A stretch of DNA of 64,000 nt from Aeromicrobium massiliense JC14. GTDB taxonomy: Bacteria > Actinomycetota > Actinomycetes > Propionibacteriales > Nocardioidaceae. A program made the translations under genes and the position numbers. Location: assembly GCF_000312105.1 (NCBI RefSeq), contig NZ_HE978637.1, positions 1,012,534 through 1,076,533 on the forward strand, read 5' to 3'. Shown one piece after another: positions 1 to 8,713 of this stretch; the stretch's first letter is position 1; each line of letters opens with the position of its first letter. The notes below the pieces were generated by a model. It was not told where the DNA came from. It saw only the letters and a list, made by a program, of their open reading frames with translations, and made no database searches.

Positions 1-882
1 GTTGCGAGCGGTCAGCGCGGCGAGCAGCACCAGCGGCGTCCCGTCCGTCGCAGCTCGTGACACGGAGGCGCCGAGGGCGACCGGGTCGGTGGGGTCGACG
101 TCGAGGTACGGCCCGGTGGCGAAGTTGCCCGCGACCCGGCCCTCGCCCGGCAGGTAGCGGCGGCCGTCCATCATCACGCGCACGCCCGGCCCGAGCGGAA
201 GCCGCTCGGCGAGCGCCGCCGCGGTGCGGGCCATGAGCACCGAGGCGGCCGACGTGCCCGGCGCGTGCTCGTCGCGCCACGCCCGCATCACATCGAGGGT
301 GGCCGCGGGGACGACCGCCGACGCCACCCGGACCGAGCCCAGGTCGGCGGGCCGGTGCGGACGCTCGTCCGGCGGGCCCAGGGGCACCGCGCCGCGGACC
401 GCTCGCGCGGCTCGTCGGGGCCGGGCGGCCAGGGCGAGACCCGCCCGCAGCAGCGGGAAGCGGAGGGACGGCGCGTCCGGCGGCGGGACGTCGTCGCCGA
501 GCAGCCAGCGGAACCAGCCGTTCGCGGTGGCGCCGTCGGCCAGCACGTGCGCGACGTCCATGCCGGCCGCGTTCGGCGCCAGCACGAGCCGGAGCGGGAG
601 CTCCTCGCGCGGGTCGGCGACGAGCCGCGCGGTCAGGGCGTCGGCGTCCAGGTCGTCCGGAACCTCGACCACGAGCTCGCGCAGGTGGGCCTCGAGGTCA
701 CCGGCAGGGACGAGACGGTGTCCGTCGAGCCGGCCCAGCACCGGATGGTCCGGCGAGCGCAGCGCGAGCGTCCGCAACCGGTCGCGCACCTCGGCGGCGT
801 CGGGCACGTGGAGCGGCCCGGCGGCGCGCGCGGTGCGGAACCGCTCCCAGGTGCGGTCGCGCACCGGCACGCGGGTCACCAT
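1..882 (-). CDS. Condensation-domain-like acyltransferase (3' end off window)
   Basis: This is the last visible gene of the polysaccharide operon and runs off the left edge, so only the N-terminal 294 codons are seen. The ATG overlaps the stop of the upstream GH6 gene (ATGGTGA), which decides the start. Residues 112-117 read HVLADG, matching the HxxxDG catalytic signature of the condensation / CoA-dependent acyltransferase superfamily. A later MDGRRYLP...GNFATGPYL stretch resembles the second half of such enzymes. By family it would transfer an acyl group; here the inferred role is to acylate the glycan or a lipid carrier made by the neighbours. A wax-ester-synthase or PapA-like relative is possible. 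The substrate cannot be told from sequence. Confidence 0.6.
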   Translation of the reverse strand, partial: MVTRVPVRDRTWERFRTARAAGPLHVPDAAEVRDRLRTLALRSPDHPVLGRLDGHRLVPAGDLEAHLRELVVEVPDDLDADALTARLVADPREELPLRLVLAPNAAGMDVAHVLADGATANGWFRWLLGDDVPPPDAPSLRFPLLRAGLALAARPRRAARAVRGAVPLGPPDERPHRPADLGSVRVASAVVPAATLDVMRAWRDEHAPGTSAASVLMARTAAALAERLPLGPGVRVMMDGRRYLPGEGRVAGNFATGPYLDVDPTDPVALGASVSRAATDGTPLVLLAALTARN

Positions 883-1949
883 CCGGCCGCCTCGGCCATC
901 CGGTCGGCCTGCTCGGGGAACGGCTCGCCTGCGGGCGGCTGCCCGTCCTCGCAGGAGCCGTCGGACTCCCCCGGCGGCTTGACCCACAGGAAGGCGTCGA
1001 CGAGCTCCCGCGGCGCGGACTCGGGCCGCTCGCCCAGGGCGGCGCCCTCCGGGTTGCACCACGTGTCCTGCGGCCCGTCGCCGTTGCGCCCGGTGTCGAC
1101 GACGAACGGCTTCCAGCCGACGGTCGGGCTGATCTCGCGGCCGTAGTCGACCTCGTCGTCGGTGCGGCCGAAGCCGGAGACGTTGACCGAGAAGCCGCGA
1201 GCCGCGGCGACGCCGGCGTCGGCGAGCCGCTCGGCCATGACGTCCGGCTCCACCCAGTCGCTGTGGCCGGCGTCGAGGTAGACGGCGGTCGACGGGACCC
1301 GCGAGAACGCGGACGTCGCCGAACGCAGCAGCTCGAGCCGCTCCTGCCGGCGTGCCTCGGGCAGGCGGCCCAGGAACGCCAGTGCGTCGGGCTCGAGCAC
1401 GACGGCGACACCCGGGCCGTCCTGGGGTCGTCCGTCACGCAGACCGTCGGCGACCGCGCGCGTCCAGGCGGCGTACTGCTCGCCGGACTCGGCGCCGCCG
1501 CCGGACTCGCCGCCGCAGTCGCGCAGCGGGACGCCGTAGACGACGAGCGTCGCCACGCCGCCGTCAGCCGCGGCGTCGCGCACGGTGCGGGCGACGTCCC
1601 GGCGGACCTCCTCGGCGGGCTGCGCGGGGTCCGTCAGCCAGACGCCGTGCGGCTGCTCCAGCACGCGCTGCACCCGGTCGCGGTCGACCTCCGCCTCCTC
1701 GGCCACGGGCGGGGCCGGAGGGCCCCACGGCTCGGCGTCGTCGAACGGCGAGTCCGGCGACGCCGGGCTCAGGTCGTCCTCGAACGACGCCGGTGCGTCC
1801 ATCTCCTGGGCGGCGTCGACGCACTCGGCGTCGGGCGTGCGGGTGGCACTGGGCCCGGGCGCGCCGGTGTCGTAGCCCGATCCGCTGCACGCCCCCAGCA
1901 GGAGCAGGGCGGCGACGGCCGGAGCGACCAGGTCGCTGACGCGGCTCAC
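876..1949 (-). CDS. Glycoside hydrolase family 6 lipoprotein (cellulase-like)
   Basis: 357-residue secreted lipoprotein. The signal peptide has a lipobox LLGAC with the lipid-modified Cys at residue 21, so it should be anchored on the outer face of the membrane. The GH6 catalytic fold is recognisable from VLEPDALA (acid Asp region), VYLDAGHSDWV, WCNPEGAALG and WVKPPGESDG. GH6 enzymes cut beta-1,4-glucans by inversion. The GTG start overlaps the TGA of the upstream cellulose-synthase-like gene (GTGA). Pairing a cellulose-synthase-like transferase with a GH6 enzyme parallels cellulose systems, where a glucanase trims or releases the chain. Biosynthetic editing is therefore more likely than cellulose feeding. 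No carbohydrate-binding module is seen. Confidence 0.85.
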   Translation of the reverse strand: MSRVSDLVAPAVAALLLLGACSGSGYDTGAPGPSATRTPDAECVDAAQEMDAPASFEDDLSPASPDSPFDDAEPWGPPAPPVAEEAEVDRDRVQRVLEQPHGVWLTDPAQPAEEVRRDVARTVRDAAADGGVATLVVYGVPLRDCGGESGGGAESGEQYAAWTRAVADGLRDGRPQDGPGVAVVLEPDALAFLGRLPEARRQERLELLRSATSAFSRVPSTAVYLDAGHSDWVEPDVMAERLADAGVAAARGFSVNVSGFGRTDDEVDYGREISPTVGWKPFVVDTGRNGDGPQDTWCNPEGAALGERPESAPRELVDAFLWVKPPGESDGSCEDGQPPAGEPFPEQADRMAEAAGW

Positions 1950-3529
1950 GGGGCCGGCACCAGGCGGCCCACGACGTCGTCGTCGTGCGGACGCCCGTCG
2001 GCGGACTGCCAGCGCGACTCGCCCGGCGCGACGGCGGAGGCGCGACGCTCCAAGAACCGCGGGCGCAGTGCCCACGAGATGCCGGTGCCGATGACGAGCA
2101 CGTGGAGCAGGCAGAACGCGACGTTGTTGAGCATGCCGGCGTCGCGGCTCTGAACCAGGCCCCAGCCGGCCGTGCCGAGCAACGCCAGGCACAGAACCAG
2201 CCCGGGCCACACCGAGAGCGGCTGCCACAGGCCGGCGCCGTCCTTGGGCGTGACGACGAAGCGTCCCTTGCGCCGGGTGAGGACCTGCAGCGACGCCACC
2301 ACGTGGATCCAGCAGGACGCCGACGCGAGCGCGAACGCCGAGAAGGCGTAGGTGCCGGCCCCGCCCACCGCGACCGTGGCGATGGACAGCACGAAGTACG
2401 GCGCGAAGTGCAGCAGGAACGAGTCCGCGCTGGCGGCGGCGACAGCCTGCTCGCCGGTGAGGATGCGGACGATCGGCAGGGACACGTAGACCAGCACGGT
2501 CCAGCCGCTGAGGAAGTACATGCTCGACAGCACGTACTGCAGGCGCGTGCGCCACGGCAGCCGCGCGGTCAGGCCGCGGCCGAGCGCCGACAGGCACCCG
2601 CGGGCCCAGCGCAGCTGCTGGCCGACGTACGCCGACATGTCCTCGGGGCCCAGGCCCTGCACGAGCACCTCGGCGACGTACTCCGAGCGCCAGCCGCGCT
2701 GGTGCAGCCGCAGCGACAGCTCGAAGTCCTCGGTGATCGAGTCCTGCGGGAAGCCGCCGACGTCGTCGAGCGCGGCGCGGCGGAACAGCACGTTCGTGCC
2801 GCAGCAGAACATCGCGCCGAGGTCGGCCTTGCCGCGGGCGATCGAGCCGAAGAACAGCGCCTGCTGCGACCAGGCGGCCGCCGCGACCGGGTTGCGGTCG
2901 GCGTTGGCGTAGTACTGCGGCGTCTGGACGAACGCGACCTTCTCGTCGGCCAGGTGGCCCATGGTGCGGCGCAGCAGCTCGGGGTGCGGCACGTGGTCGC
3001 AGTCCAGGACGAGCACCAGCTCGCCGTCGACCTGGCCCAGGGCGTGGTTGATGTTGCCCGCCTTGGCGCCGGAATGGTCGTCGCGCGTCACGTAGCCGAC
3101 GCCGTGCCGGGCGGCGAGCGCCGCCATCTCGGGGTCGTCGCCGTCGTCGAGCAGGTGCACCCGCACGTCGGCGCCGCGCAGGGCGGTGGCCGCGGCGACG
3201 ACCGGCTCGACCACCGAGACCGGCTCGTCGTAGCGCGGCACCAGCACGTCCACGGTCGTCCAGTGCGGCGGAGGCACGGGACGACGTCGCGGCCGGTCGT
3301 GCAGGAGCGTCCACCAGAACCCGAGGGCCTGGACGACGTTGAACACCTCGGCGACGACCAGCAGGCCGTACAGCCAGGGGTTGCCGATGCGCCCGGGCAC
3401 GAGCAGCCAGGAGAAGTACCAGGCCGACGCGGTCAGGGCGAGCGCGACGAGCAGCTGCACGCGGCGCCGGTTCGGCGGGTGGAGGACCGCGGCCGTGGTG
3501 GCGGCGGTCGGAGCGGGCGCGTGGGTCAC
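1946..3529 (-). CDS. Cellulose-synthase-like family 2 glycosyltransferase
   Basis: 527-residue membrane processive glycosyltransferase. Two N-terminal membrane helices (about 27-45 and 53-77) precede a cytoplasmic GT2 domain with DDG (128-130), DCD (176-178), TED (266-268) and QQLRW (304-308), the full D,D,D,QxxRW set of BcsA/NdvB-type synthases. Several helices follow. Such enzymes polymerise a beta-glucan from UDP-sugar while extruding it. No PilZ (c-di-GMP binding) domain is visible after the last helices, so regulation would differ from classical BcsA. The start is the GTG overlapping the stop of the upstream fusion gene. The downstream GH6 gene supports a beta-1,4-linked product, but linkage and sugar are inferred. 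Confidence 0.88.
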   Translation of the reverse strand: MTHAPAPTAATTAAVLHPPNRRRVQLLVALALTASAWYFSWLLVPGRIGNPWLYGLLVVAEVFNVVQALGFWWTLLHDRPRRRPVPPPHWTTVDVLVPRYDEPVSVVEPVVAAATALRGADVRVHLLDDGDDPEMAALAARHGVGYVTRDDHSGAKAGNINHALGQVDGELVLVLDCDHVPHPELLRRTMGHLADEKVAFVQTPQYYANADRNPVAAAAWSQQALFFGSIARGKADLGAMFCCGTNVLFRRAALDDVGGFPQDSITEDFELSLRLHQRGWRSEYVAEVLVQGLGPEDMSAYVGQQLRWARGCLSALGRGLTARLPWRTRLQYVLSSMYFLSGWTVLVYVSLPIVRILTGEQAVAAASADSFLLHFAPYFVLSIATVAVGGAGTYAFSAFALASASCWIHVVASLQVLTRRKGRFVVTPKDGAGLWQPLSVWPGLVLCLALLGTAGWGLVQSRDAGMLNNVAFCLLHVLVIGTGISWALRPRFLERRASAVAPGESRWQSADGRPHDDDVVGRLVPAP

Positions 3530-6366
3530 TGCGCGACCTCCTTGTCGTGGGTCAGCTGCCAGACGGTCACGTTGGCCACCTTGTGGGTGTCGGTGCGGGT
3601 CCAGCCCTGCTGCTCGAGCTGGGCGAGGGTCTGCCCCACCTGGCCCGAGGTGCCCTGCTCGTCCAGGAAGCTGGCGAACACGAAGATCGAGTCGTCCGGG
3701 CCGAGCGTCCGGGGCAGGCCGAGGCCGGGGGTGCCGGGCTGCAGGCTGGCGGTGGACTCGGCGCGGATGCCCGCGGAGTAGTAGGCGAGCTCGTCCTCCA
3801 GGAACGCGGGCGCGTAGAGCATGAGGTCGCCCGGCTCGGCGGTGCGCTCGACCCACGACACGGCGCCGCGGAAGTCGTAGGTGCGCGGGTTGGACTGGTT
3901 GACCTGCTGGTCGGCCAGGCCGGCCAGCAGCGACACCACGACGACGCCGGGCAGCACGAGCCGGCTCACCGGGCCGCGGGCCCAGGTCGCGACGAGCCGC
4001 GAGACGAGCAGCAGGAGCACCGGCACCGTGCTGGTGAAGTAGCGCAGCTCGAACAGCTGGCGGCGCTCGAAGCCGATGCCGAACAGCACGACGACCGGCA
4101 GCACGGCGGCGGCGACGAGCACGCCGACCGGGATCGAGCGGCCCCGGCCGAGGGCGGCCAGGCAGAGCAGGAGCAGCACCGGCCACAGCGCGCTGGCCTG
4201 CACCATCAGCTCGTCGGCGTGGTAGCCCCACAGCGACCAGATGGTGTTCGCGAGCACGGCGTAGACGTCGGGGCTGTCGCCGACGACCTCGGAGGCGCCG
4301 ACGCCGGTCTGGCCGGGCGTCGTCGACGAGGCCGACAGGACGCTGCGCGCCTGGGCGAGCAGGAACGGCACCAGCGGGGCGAACAGCGCCAGCGACGCCA
4401 GGACCGACACGATCCAGCGCGGGGCGAGGCGGCGCAGGTCGGCCCGGCACAGGCAGCCCAGGAACAGGACGTGCTGCACGATCACGGGCAGCACCGCGAA
4501 CCACTGCAGGTAGACGAGCGCGGTGCTCGACAGCACGAAGACCATCCAGTCGCGCCAGCGGCCGCGCCCGCCGTCGCGGGCGTCGCGCAGGATGCGCACC
4601 TGCATCCACAGCGCGACAGTCGTGGCCAGCATCCACAGCGAGTACATGCGGGCTTCCTGGGCGTACCAGACCGCGACCGGGGCGACGGCCACGACGAGCG
4701 CGGCGACGATGCCGGTCCGGCGGTCCCACAGGTCGCGGCCCATCGCCCAGAACACGGCGATCAGCGCGACGCCGGCGATCAGGCTGGGCAGCCGGACGAC
4801 GAGCTCGGACGTGCTGCCGGTGGCCTGGACGACCGCCCACAGGATCAGGTTGAACCCGGGCGGGTGGACGTCGTTCTCGCGCAGGTCGACCAGCATCGTG
4901 CCGAGCGGCTGCTGGACCTGGCGGATCGAGATGGCCTCGTCCAGCCAGATGGAGCGCGTGACCATGAGCCGCAGGGCCGTGCCCACGACCAGGGCGACGA
5001 GCAGCGGCCAGCCGTCGCGCAGCAGAGCACCCCACGAGCGGCGGGGGTGCCGGTGCGCGGCCGGCGCGTCGCGGCCGGAGTCGGCATCGGCGGGGGCATC
5101 GGCGACCGCGGCCCGCGGCGGCGTGACCACGGTCGGGACCGACCGGGCAACGACCGGCGTGCGCGCCGGCGCGAGCAGGGTCGCCGCGGCGCAGGTGACC
5201 AGGAACAGGGCGGCAGCGGCCGCCGTGGCGCCCACGACGTCCGCGACGTCGTCCGCTCGGAGCAGCAGCGTCAGCTGGACGACGACGGCCAGGCCGGCCA
5301 GGACGGCGGCGACCGGGCTGCGACCGGTCATGCACAGCCGGGCGGCCAGCACCTTGGCCACGCCGAGCGCGGCCATGGCGCCGACGTAGCCGGTCGCGTA
5401 CGGGCCGACCTCGGCGTACCGCTCCCCCAGCACCTGCGCGAACAGCGAGGCGGGCACGAGGGCGACGGCCGCGACGAGGCCGAGCGAGACCGCGGTGGCG
5501 GCGCCGAGCGCCACGGCCAGCGAGCCGCGCGAGGACTCGTCGCCGCCGCTGGGCATGAGCACCATCGGGATCGTGGCGGTGGCGAAGTACGCGGCTCCGC
5601 CGATCGTGGCGACGGCCGCGACGAAGCCGGCCTCGTCGCCGGCGAGCAACCGGTTCGCGACGACGACGTCCTGCGCCGCCATCACGGCGACGAGCAGGAA
5701 CGCGATCGTCACCGCGGCGGACGTGCGCCCGTGGGCGGCGCGCACCGTCGCGGCGTCCCCGCCTCGCCCAGCGAGCAGGGCGACGAGCAGCGACAGGTAG
5801 CCCGCGGCGACGACGCCGGCGGCCGCGCCGGCCGGCCCGATCACGGGCGCCAGCGCCAGGCCGACCGCGCCGCGGACGAGCGGCTCGGTGACCAGCGCGG
5901 CGGCCGTGCCACCGGCGCGGCCGAGGCCGTAGAGGCGTCCGCGGGCGAGGGCCAGGAGCGTGGCGGACGGCGCCGACCAGGCCAGCAGGAGCACCAGCAC
6001 CGGGGACAGGCCGAGCGCGTCCGACAGCAGCGGCGTGGCCAGGACGCCGGCCACGGTGACGGCCAGTCCGGCCATGGCGGCGCGGTCGCGCAGCCGTCCG
6101 TGCAGGTCGGGGTCGAGCGCCGTGGCGGCGGTGACGCTGGACGCGACCGTGTGCAGCAGCACGTAGCCGGCCAGGAAGGCGGTGAGCTCGGCGTACTCGC
6201 CGGGAAGCAGGACGCGGGCCAGCAGCACGCTGACCACGAGGTTGCCGGCACCGGCGGCGAGCTGGCCCAGCAGCGCCACGGACTGGCGCCGGGTCGCGGT
6301 GCGGACGCCCGAGGGTGCCGGGGCGTGGGTCCGGGAACGGACCCGGGACGAGGTGACGGTGGTCAT
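3526..6366 (-). CDS. Flippase (MOP/Wzx-like) fused to GT39/ArnT-like membrane glycosyltransferase
   Basis: 946-residue integral membrane protein made of two modules. Residues about 20-440 form a polytopic domain like the lipopolysaccharide/teichoic flippases of the MOP superfamily (weak sequence match, strong topology). After a soluble Ala/Pro/Asp-rich linker (about 440-490), the C-terminal half resembles GT-C transferases of the ArnT/PMT class, with WLDEAIS and DVHPPGF in the first outer loop where the catalytic Asp lies. GT-C enzymes use polyprenyl-phospho-sugars, which the GT2 gene at the start of the operon could supply. ATGA overlap upstream and GTGA overlap downstream. The fusion would couple lipid-linked sugar export and transfer in one chain. 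The ORF is open throughout, with no sign of a frameshift. Confidence 0.75.
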   Translation of the reverse strand: MTTVTSSRVRSRTHAPAPSGVRTATRRQSVALLGQLAAGAGNLVVSVLLARVLLPGEYAELTAFLAGYVLLHTVASSVTAATALDPDLHGRLRDRAAMAGLAVTVAGVLATPLLSDALGLSPVLVLLLAWSAPSATLLALARGRLYGLGRAGGTAAALVTEPLVRGAVGLALAPVIGPAGAAAGVVAAGYLSLLVALLAGRGGDAATVRAAHGRTSAAVTIAFLLVAVMAAQDVVVANRLLAGDEAGFVAAVATIGGAAYFATATIPMVLMPSGGDESSRGSLAVALGAATAVSLGLVAAVALVPASLFAQVLGERYAEVGPYATGYVGAMAALGVAKVLAARLCMTGRSPVAAVLAGLAVVVQLTLLLRADDVADVVGATAAAAALFLVTCAAATLLAPARTPVVARSVPTVVTPPRAAVADAPADADSGRDAPAAHRHPRRSWGALLRDGWPLLVALVVGTALRLMVTRSIWLDEAISIRQVQQPLGTMLVDLRENDVHPPGFNLILWAVVQATGSTSELVVRLPSLIAGVALIAVFWAMGRDLWDRRTGIVAALVVAVAPVAVWYAQEARMYSLWMLATTVALWMQVRILRDARDGGRGRWRDWMVFVLSSTALVYLQWFAVLPVIVQHVLFLGCLCRADLRRLAPRWIVSVLASLALFAPLVPFLLAQARSVLSASSTTPGQTGVGASEVVGDSPDVYAVLANTIWSLWGYHADELMVQASALWPVLLLLCLAALGRGRSIPVGVLVAAAVLPVVVLFGIGFERRQLFELRYFTSTVPVLLLLVSRLVATWARGPVSRLVLPGVVVVSLLAGLADQQVNQSNPRTYDFRGAVSWVERTAEPGDLMLYAPAFLEDELAYYSAGIRAESTASLQPGTPGLGLPRTLGPDDSIFVFASFLDEQGTSGQVGQTLAQLEQQGWTRTDTHKVANVTVWQLTHDKEVAQ

Positions 6367-7544
6367 CGCGTCACCCCCGGAGGGCGCAGGCCGCTCGGCG
6401 CGGACCGGCCGTCCTCGCCGGGACGCGGAGCCGGTCCGGCGGCGCCGGACGCCGTGGGGTGCGTGGCCGCGTCGCCCTCGCTGACCAGCAGGGTCAGCAG
6501 GTCCAGCACGTCGCCGGCGGCGGCCACGTGACGACGGGCGGCCGAGTGCACCGAGCCGGCCCGGCCGGCTGCCGTCTCGACGGCGAGCTCGACGCCGCCG
6601 GGCAGGTCGTCGGTGCCACCGACGAGTGGCACCTCGAGCTCTCTGGCCGCGGCGCGACCGCGGGCGTCGGCAGCCCAGCCCAGCACCGGCACGCCGGCCG
6701 CGGCGGCGGCCATGAGCGTGCGCGGGTCGCCGCACAGCGCGAAGCTGCTGCGGCCGAGCTCGTCACGACGGGCCCGGAGCGTCGGGGCCGCGGGCTCGAC
6801 CGTCGCCGCCGCCCCGGCGGCGGTCAGCGCGGTGGCGAGGCTGTCGGCGGCGTCCAGGTCGTCGCCGGCGCTCTCGCCCCGGCGGCGGGCCTGCACGACG
6901 ACGTCGCCGGCGGACGGACGCTGGGCGCGCACGGCGTCCAGCACCGGCACGAGCAGCGCCGTCAGGGCGTCGGCTCCCCCGGCGGCGGCCAGCGCGTCGG
7001 CGCCCAGCGGCACGCGGACGGGCCCGCCGGGCGCCGCCGGCGGCGGGGGCGCCTGCAGGTCGAGCCAGGCGAGGTCGGGTCCGACACGGAACGGCGGCGG
7101 CACGCCGACCGAAGCGACGTGCGCGGCGGAGGCGTCGGAGTCCAGCACCGTGAGGGCGCTGCCCAGGACGGTCTGGCGCACCAGGCGTCCGCCGCGGCCG
7201 GTCGTCTCGCCGGCGCCGACGCCGACGAGGGCGACACGCTTGCCGGCGAGCCGGTAGGCGGTGGCGACCGAGTAGATCGCGGACAGGCCGAGGGTCTCGG
7301 TGCCGGCGTCGGCCTGGAGCGGACGGCCGCCCAGCACGACGAGGGTGTCGACGGTGGTCATCAGGCGCAGCAACGAGGCCGACGTCGCCGGGACGACGGG
7401 GAGGTCGGTGGCGCGGGACGTCCGCTCCGGGTCGGCGGTCGCGGCGACGACGTTCGCGGGGAACAGCGCCTGCGCGACCGCGCCCAGGGCGGCGTCGTCG
7501 GCGACGTCGCGGTGGCGGGTGGTCTGCAGCACGAGCACGCTCAT
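6363..7544 (-). CDS. Polysaccharide pyruvyl transferase-like protein
   Basis: 393-residue soluble protein resembling the polysaccharide pyruvyl transferase (CsaB-like) family, with an N-terminal Rossmann-like half including TVDTLVVLGG and YRLAGKRVALVGVGAG, and a C-terminal half with a cofactor-site-like region around SSFALCGDPRTLMAAAAAGVPVLGW. Family members add pyruvyl ketals to cell-surface sugars using phosphoenolpyruvate, giving the glycan negative charge. It overlaps both neighbours by ATGA, so it is translated with the glycosyltransferases. The C-terminal 35 residues are Pro/Gly/Ala-rich and probably disordered. The family assignment is less certain than for the transferases; a diverged GT-B fold protein is the main alternative. 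Confidence 0.6.
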   Translation of the reverse strand: MSVLVLQTTRHRDVADDAALGAVAQALFPANVVAATADPERTSRATDLPVVPATSASLLRLMTTVDTLVVLGGRPLQADAGTETLGLSAIYSVATAYRLAGKRVALVGVGAGETTGRGGRLVRQTVLGSALTVLDSDASAAHVASVGVPPPFRVGPDLAWLDLQAPPPPAAPGGPVRVPLGADALAAAGGADALTALLVPVLDAVRAQRPSAGDVVVQARRRGESAGDDLDAADSLATALTAAGAAATVEPAAPTLRARRDELGRSSFALCGDPRTLMAAAAAGVPVLGWAADARGRAAARELEVPLVGGTDDLPGGVELAVETAAGRAGSVHSAARRHVAAAGDVLDLLTLLVSEGDAATHPTASGAAGPAPRPGEDGRSAPSGLRPPGVTR

Positions 7545-8713
7545 CGGGTCCTCCCCTCGTAGACAGCCAGGTGGCGGCGGGCGACGGCCGGCCACGTGCG
7601 GTCGGCGGCCATGGACCCGACCTCGGCCCGGACGGCGGCGAGCGCCTGCGGGCTGGCGGCCAGGGTGCGGAGCCGGTCGGCCCACGCGGCCGGCCCGTCG
7701 GCGACTGTCAGCTCGGGGCTGGCGCCCACGACCTCGCCGAGGCGGCGCGACAGCAGCACCGGGGTGCGGTGGGCCAGCGCGAGGGCGAGCGGCCCGCTGG
7801 ACGCGTGCGGCTCGGGGTAGCACTGCAGAGCGACGTCCGCGGCGCGGAACCAGTCGGCGACCTGCTCGTCCGGCACGTAGCCGGTGAAGCTGCTCGTGCC
7901 GCCCCAACGGCGCTTGAGCCGGTCGGCGTAGTCGTCGCCCTGGGCGGCGAGCCGCGGGTGCGGGCCGCCGGCCACCACGACGTGCACGGGCGCGCCGGCC
8001 AGCTCGCCGGCCTCGAGGGCGGTCTCCAGGCCCTTGTACGGCGCGACGAAGCCGAAGCACAGGGCCACGAAGTCGTCGGCGGGCACGCCGAGCCGGCGCC
8101 GCACGTCCGAGGGCGTCTCGGGCGTCTCGGCCGGCACCTCGATGCCGTGCGGCACCACCACGGCGCCGCGCACGACCTCGCGGAAGGACGGCTCGTGGAC
8201 GAGCACGGTGTCCGCGAGCCGCGGCAGGACGCGCTGGACGCCGGCGATGGCGGCCCGCGCGGCGACCGGCGGCACGGCGACCCGGTGCATGGCGGTGTAG
8301 TCGGACGTGACGGCGGACGGGCGCACGACCTGGTGCATCGTGATCGTGGTCGGCGGGCCGGACGCCTTGTTGCGCGCCAGCGCCGCCATGGTGGCGGGCA
8401 GGCCGGAGGCGCCGGAGTACAGGAACAACTCGTGCTGCAGGTGCACGTGGCGCGGCTCGGTCGCCCGGGCGGCGGCGAGCGCCTGCGGCACGGCGCGGGC
8501 GTGGCCGGTGCGGAAGGCGCGCCGCACCTCGACCGGGCCGTCGTGGCCGACCGCGGGCTCGCCGGCGACCTCGGGGGCGACGACGCAGACGCGGGCGCCC
8601 GCGTCGCTCAGGGCGTGGGCCAGGTTGGCGGTGTACGAGGCCACGCCGCTCTCGCCGTCGTGGCGGTTGCCGAGGCGCGGGTACGGGCTGATCAGGGTGA
8701 CGTCAGGACGCAT
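7541..8713 (-). CDS. Family 4 glycosyltransferase
   Basis: 390-residue GT-B-fold transferase. The N-terminal domain opens with TLISPYPR...GVASYTANLA, the acceptor-side loop typical of GT4 enzymes. The C-terminal domain carries CFGFVAPYKGLETALEA, GYVPDEQVADWFRAADVALQCYPE and the GPLALALAHRTPVLLS region of the nucleotide-sugar site. It would add a sugar from an NDP donor to a growing lipid-linked or protein-linked glycan at the cytoplasmic face. Its start overlaps the end of the first gene of the operon by 11 bp and its stop overlaps the next gene by 4 bp. Sugar specificity cannot be read from the sequence. Confidence 0.85.
   Translation of the reverse strand: MRPDVTLISPYPRLGNRHDGESGVASYTANLAHALSDAGARVCVVAPEVAGEPAVGHDGPVEVRRAFRTGHARAVPQALAAARATEPRHVHLQHELFLYSGASGLPATMAALARNKASGPPTTITMHQVVRPSAVTSDYTAMHRVAVPPVAARAAIAGVQRVLPRLADTVLVHEPSFREVVRGAVVVPHGIEVPAETPETPSDVRRRLGVPADDFVALCFGFVAPYKGLETALEAGELAGAPVHVVVAGGPHPRLAAQGDDYADRLKRRWGGTSSFTGYVPDEQVADWFRAADVALQCYPEPHASSGPLALALAHRTPVLLSRRLGEVVGASPELTVADGPAAWADRLRTLAASPQALAAVRAEVGSMAADRTWPAVARRHLAVYEGRTR

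Noticed and set aside
3547..6531. 994-residue plus-strand ORF opposite the flippase fusion gene
   Set aside because: Shadow frame with very high Gln/Arg/Gly/His content and no motifs; the minus strand encodes the clear membrane protein.
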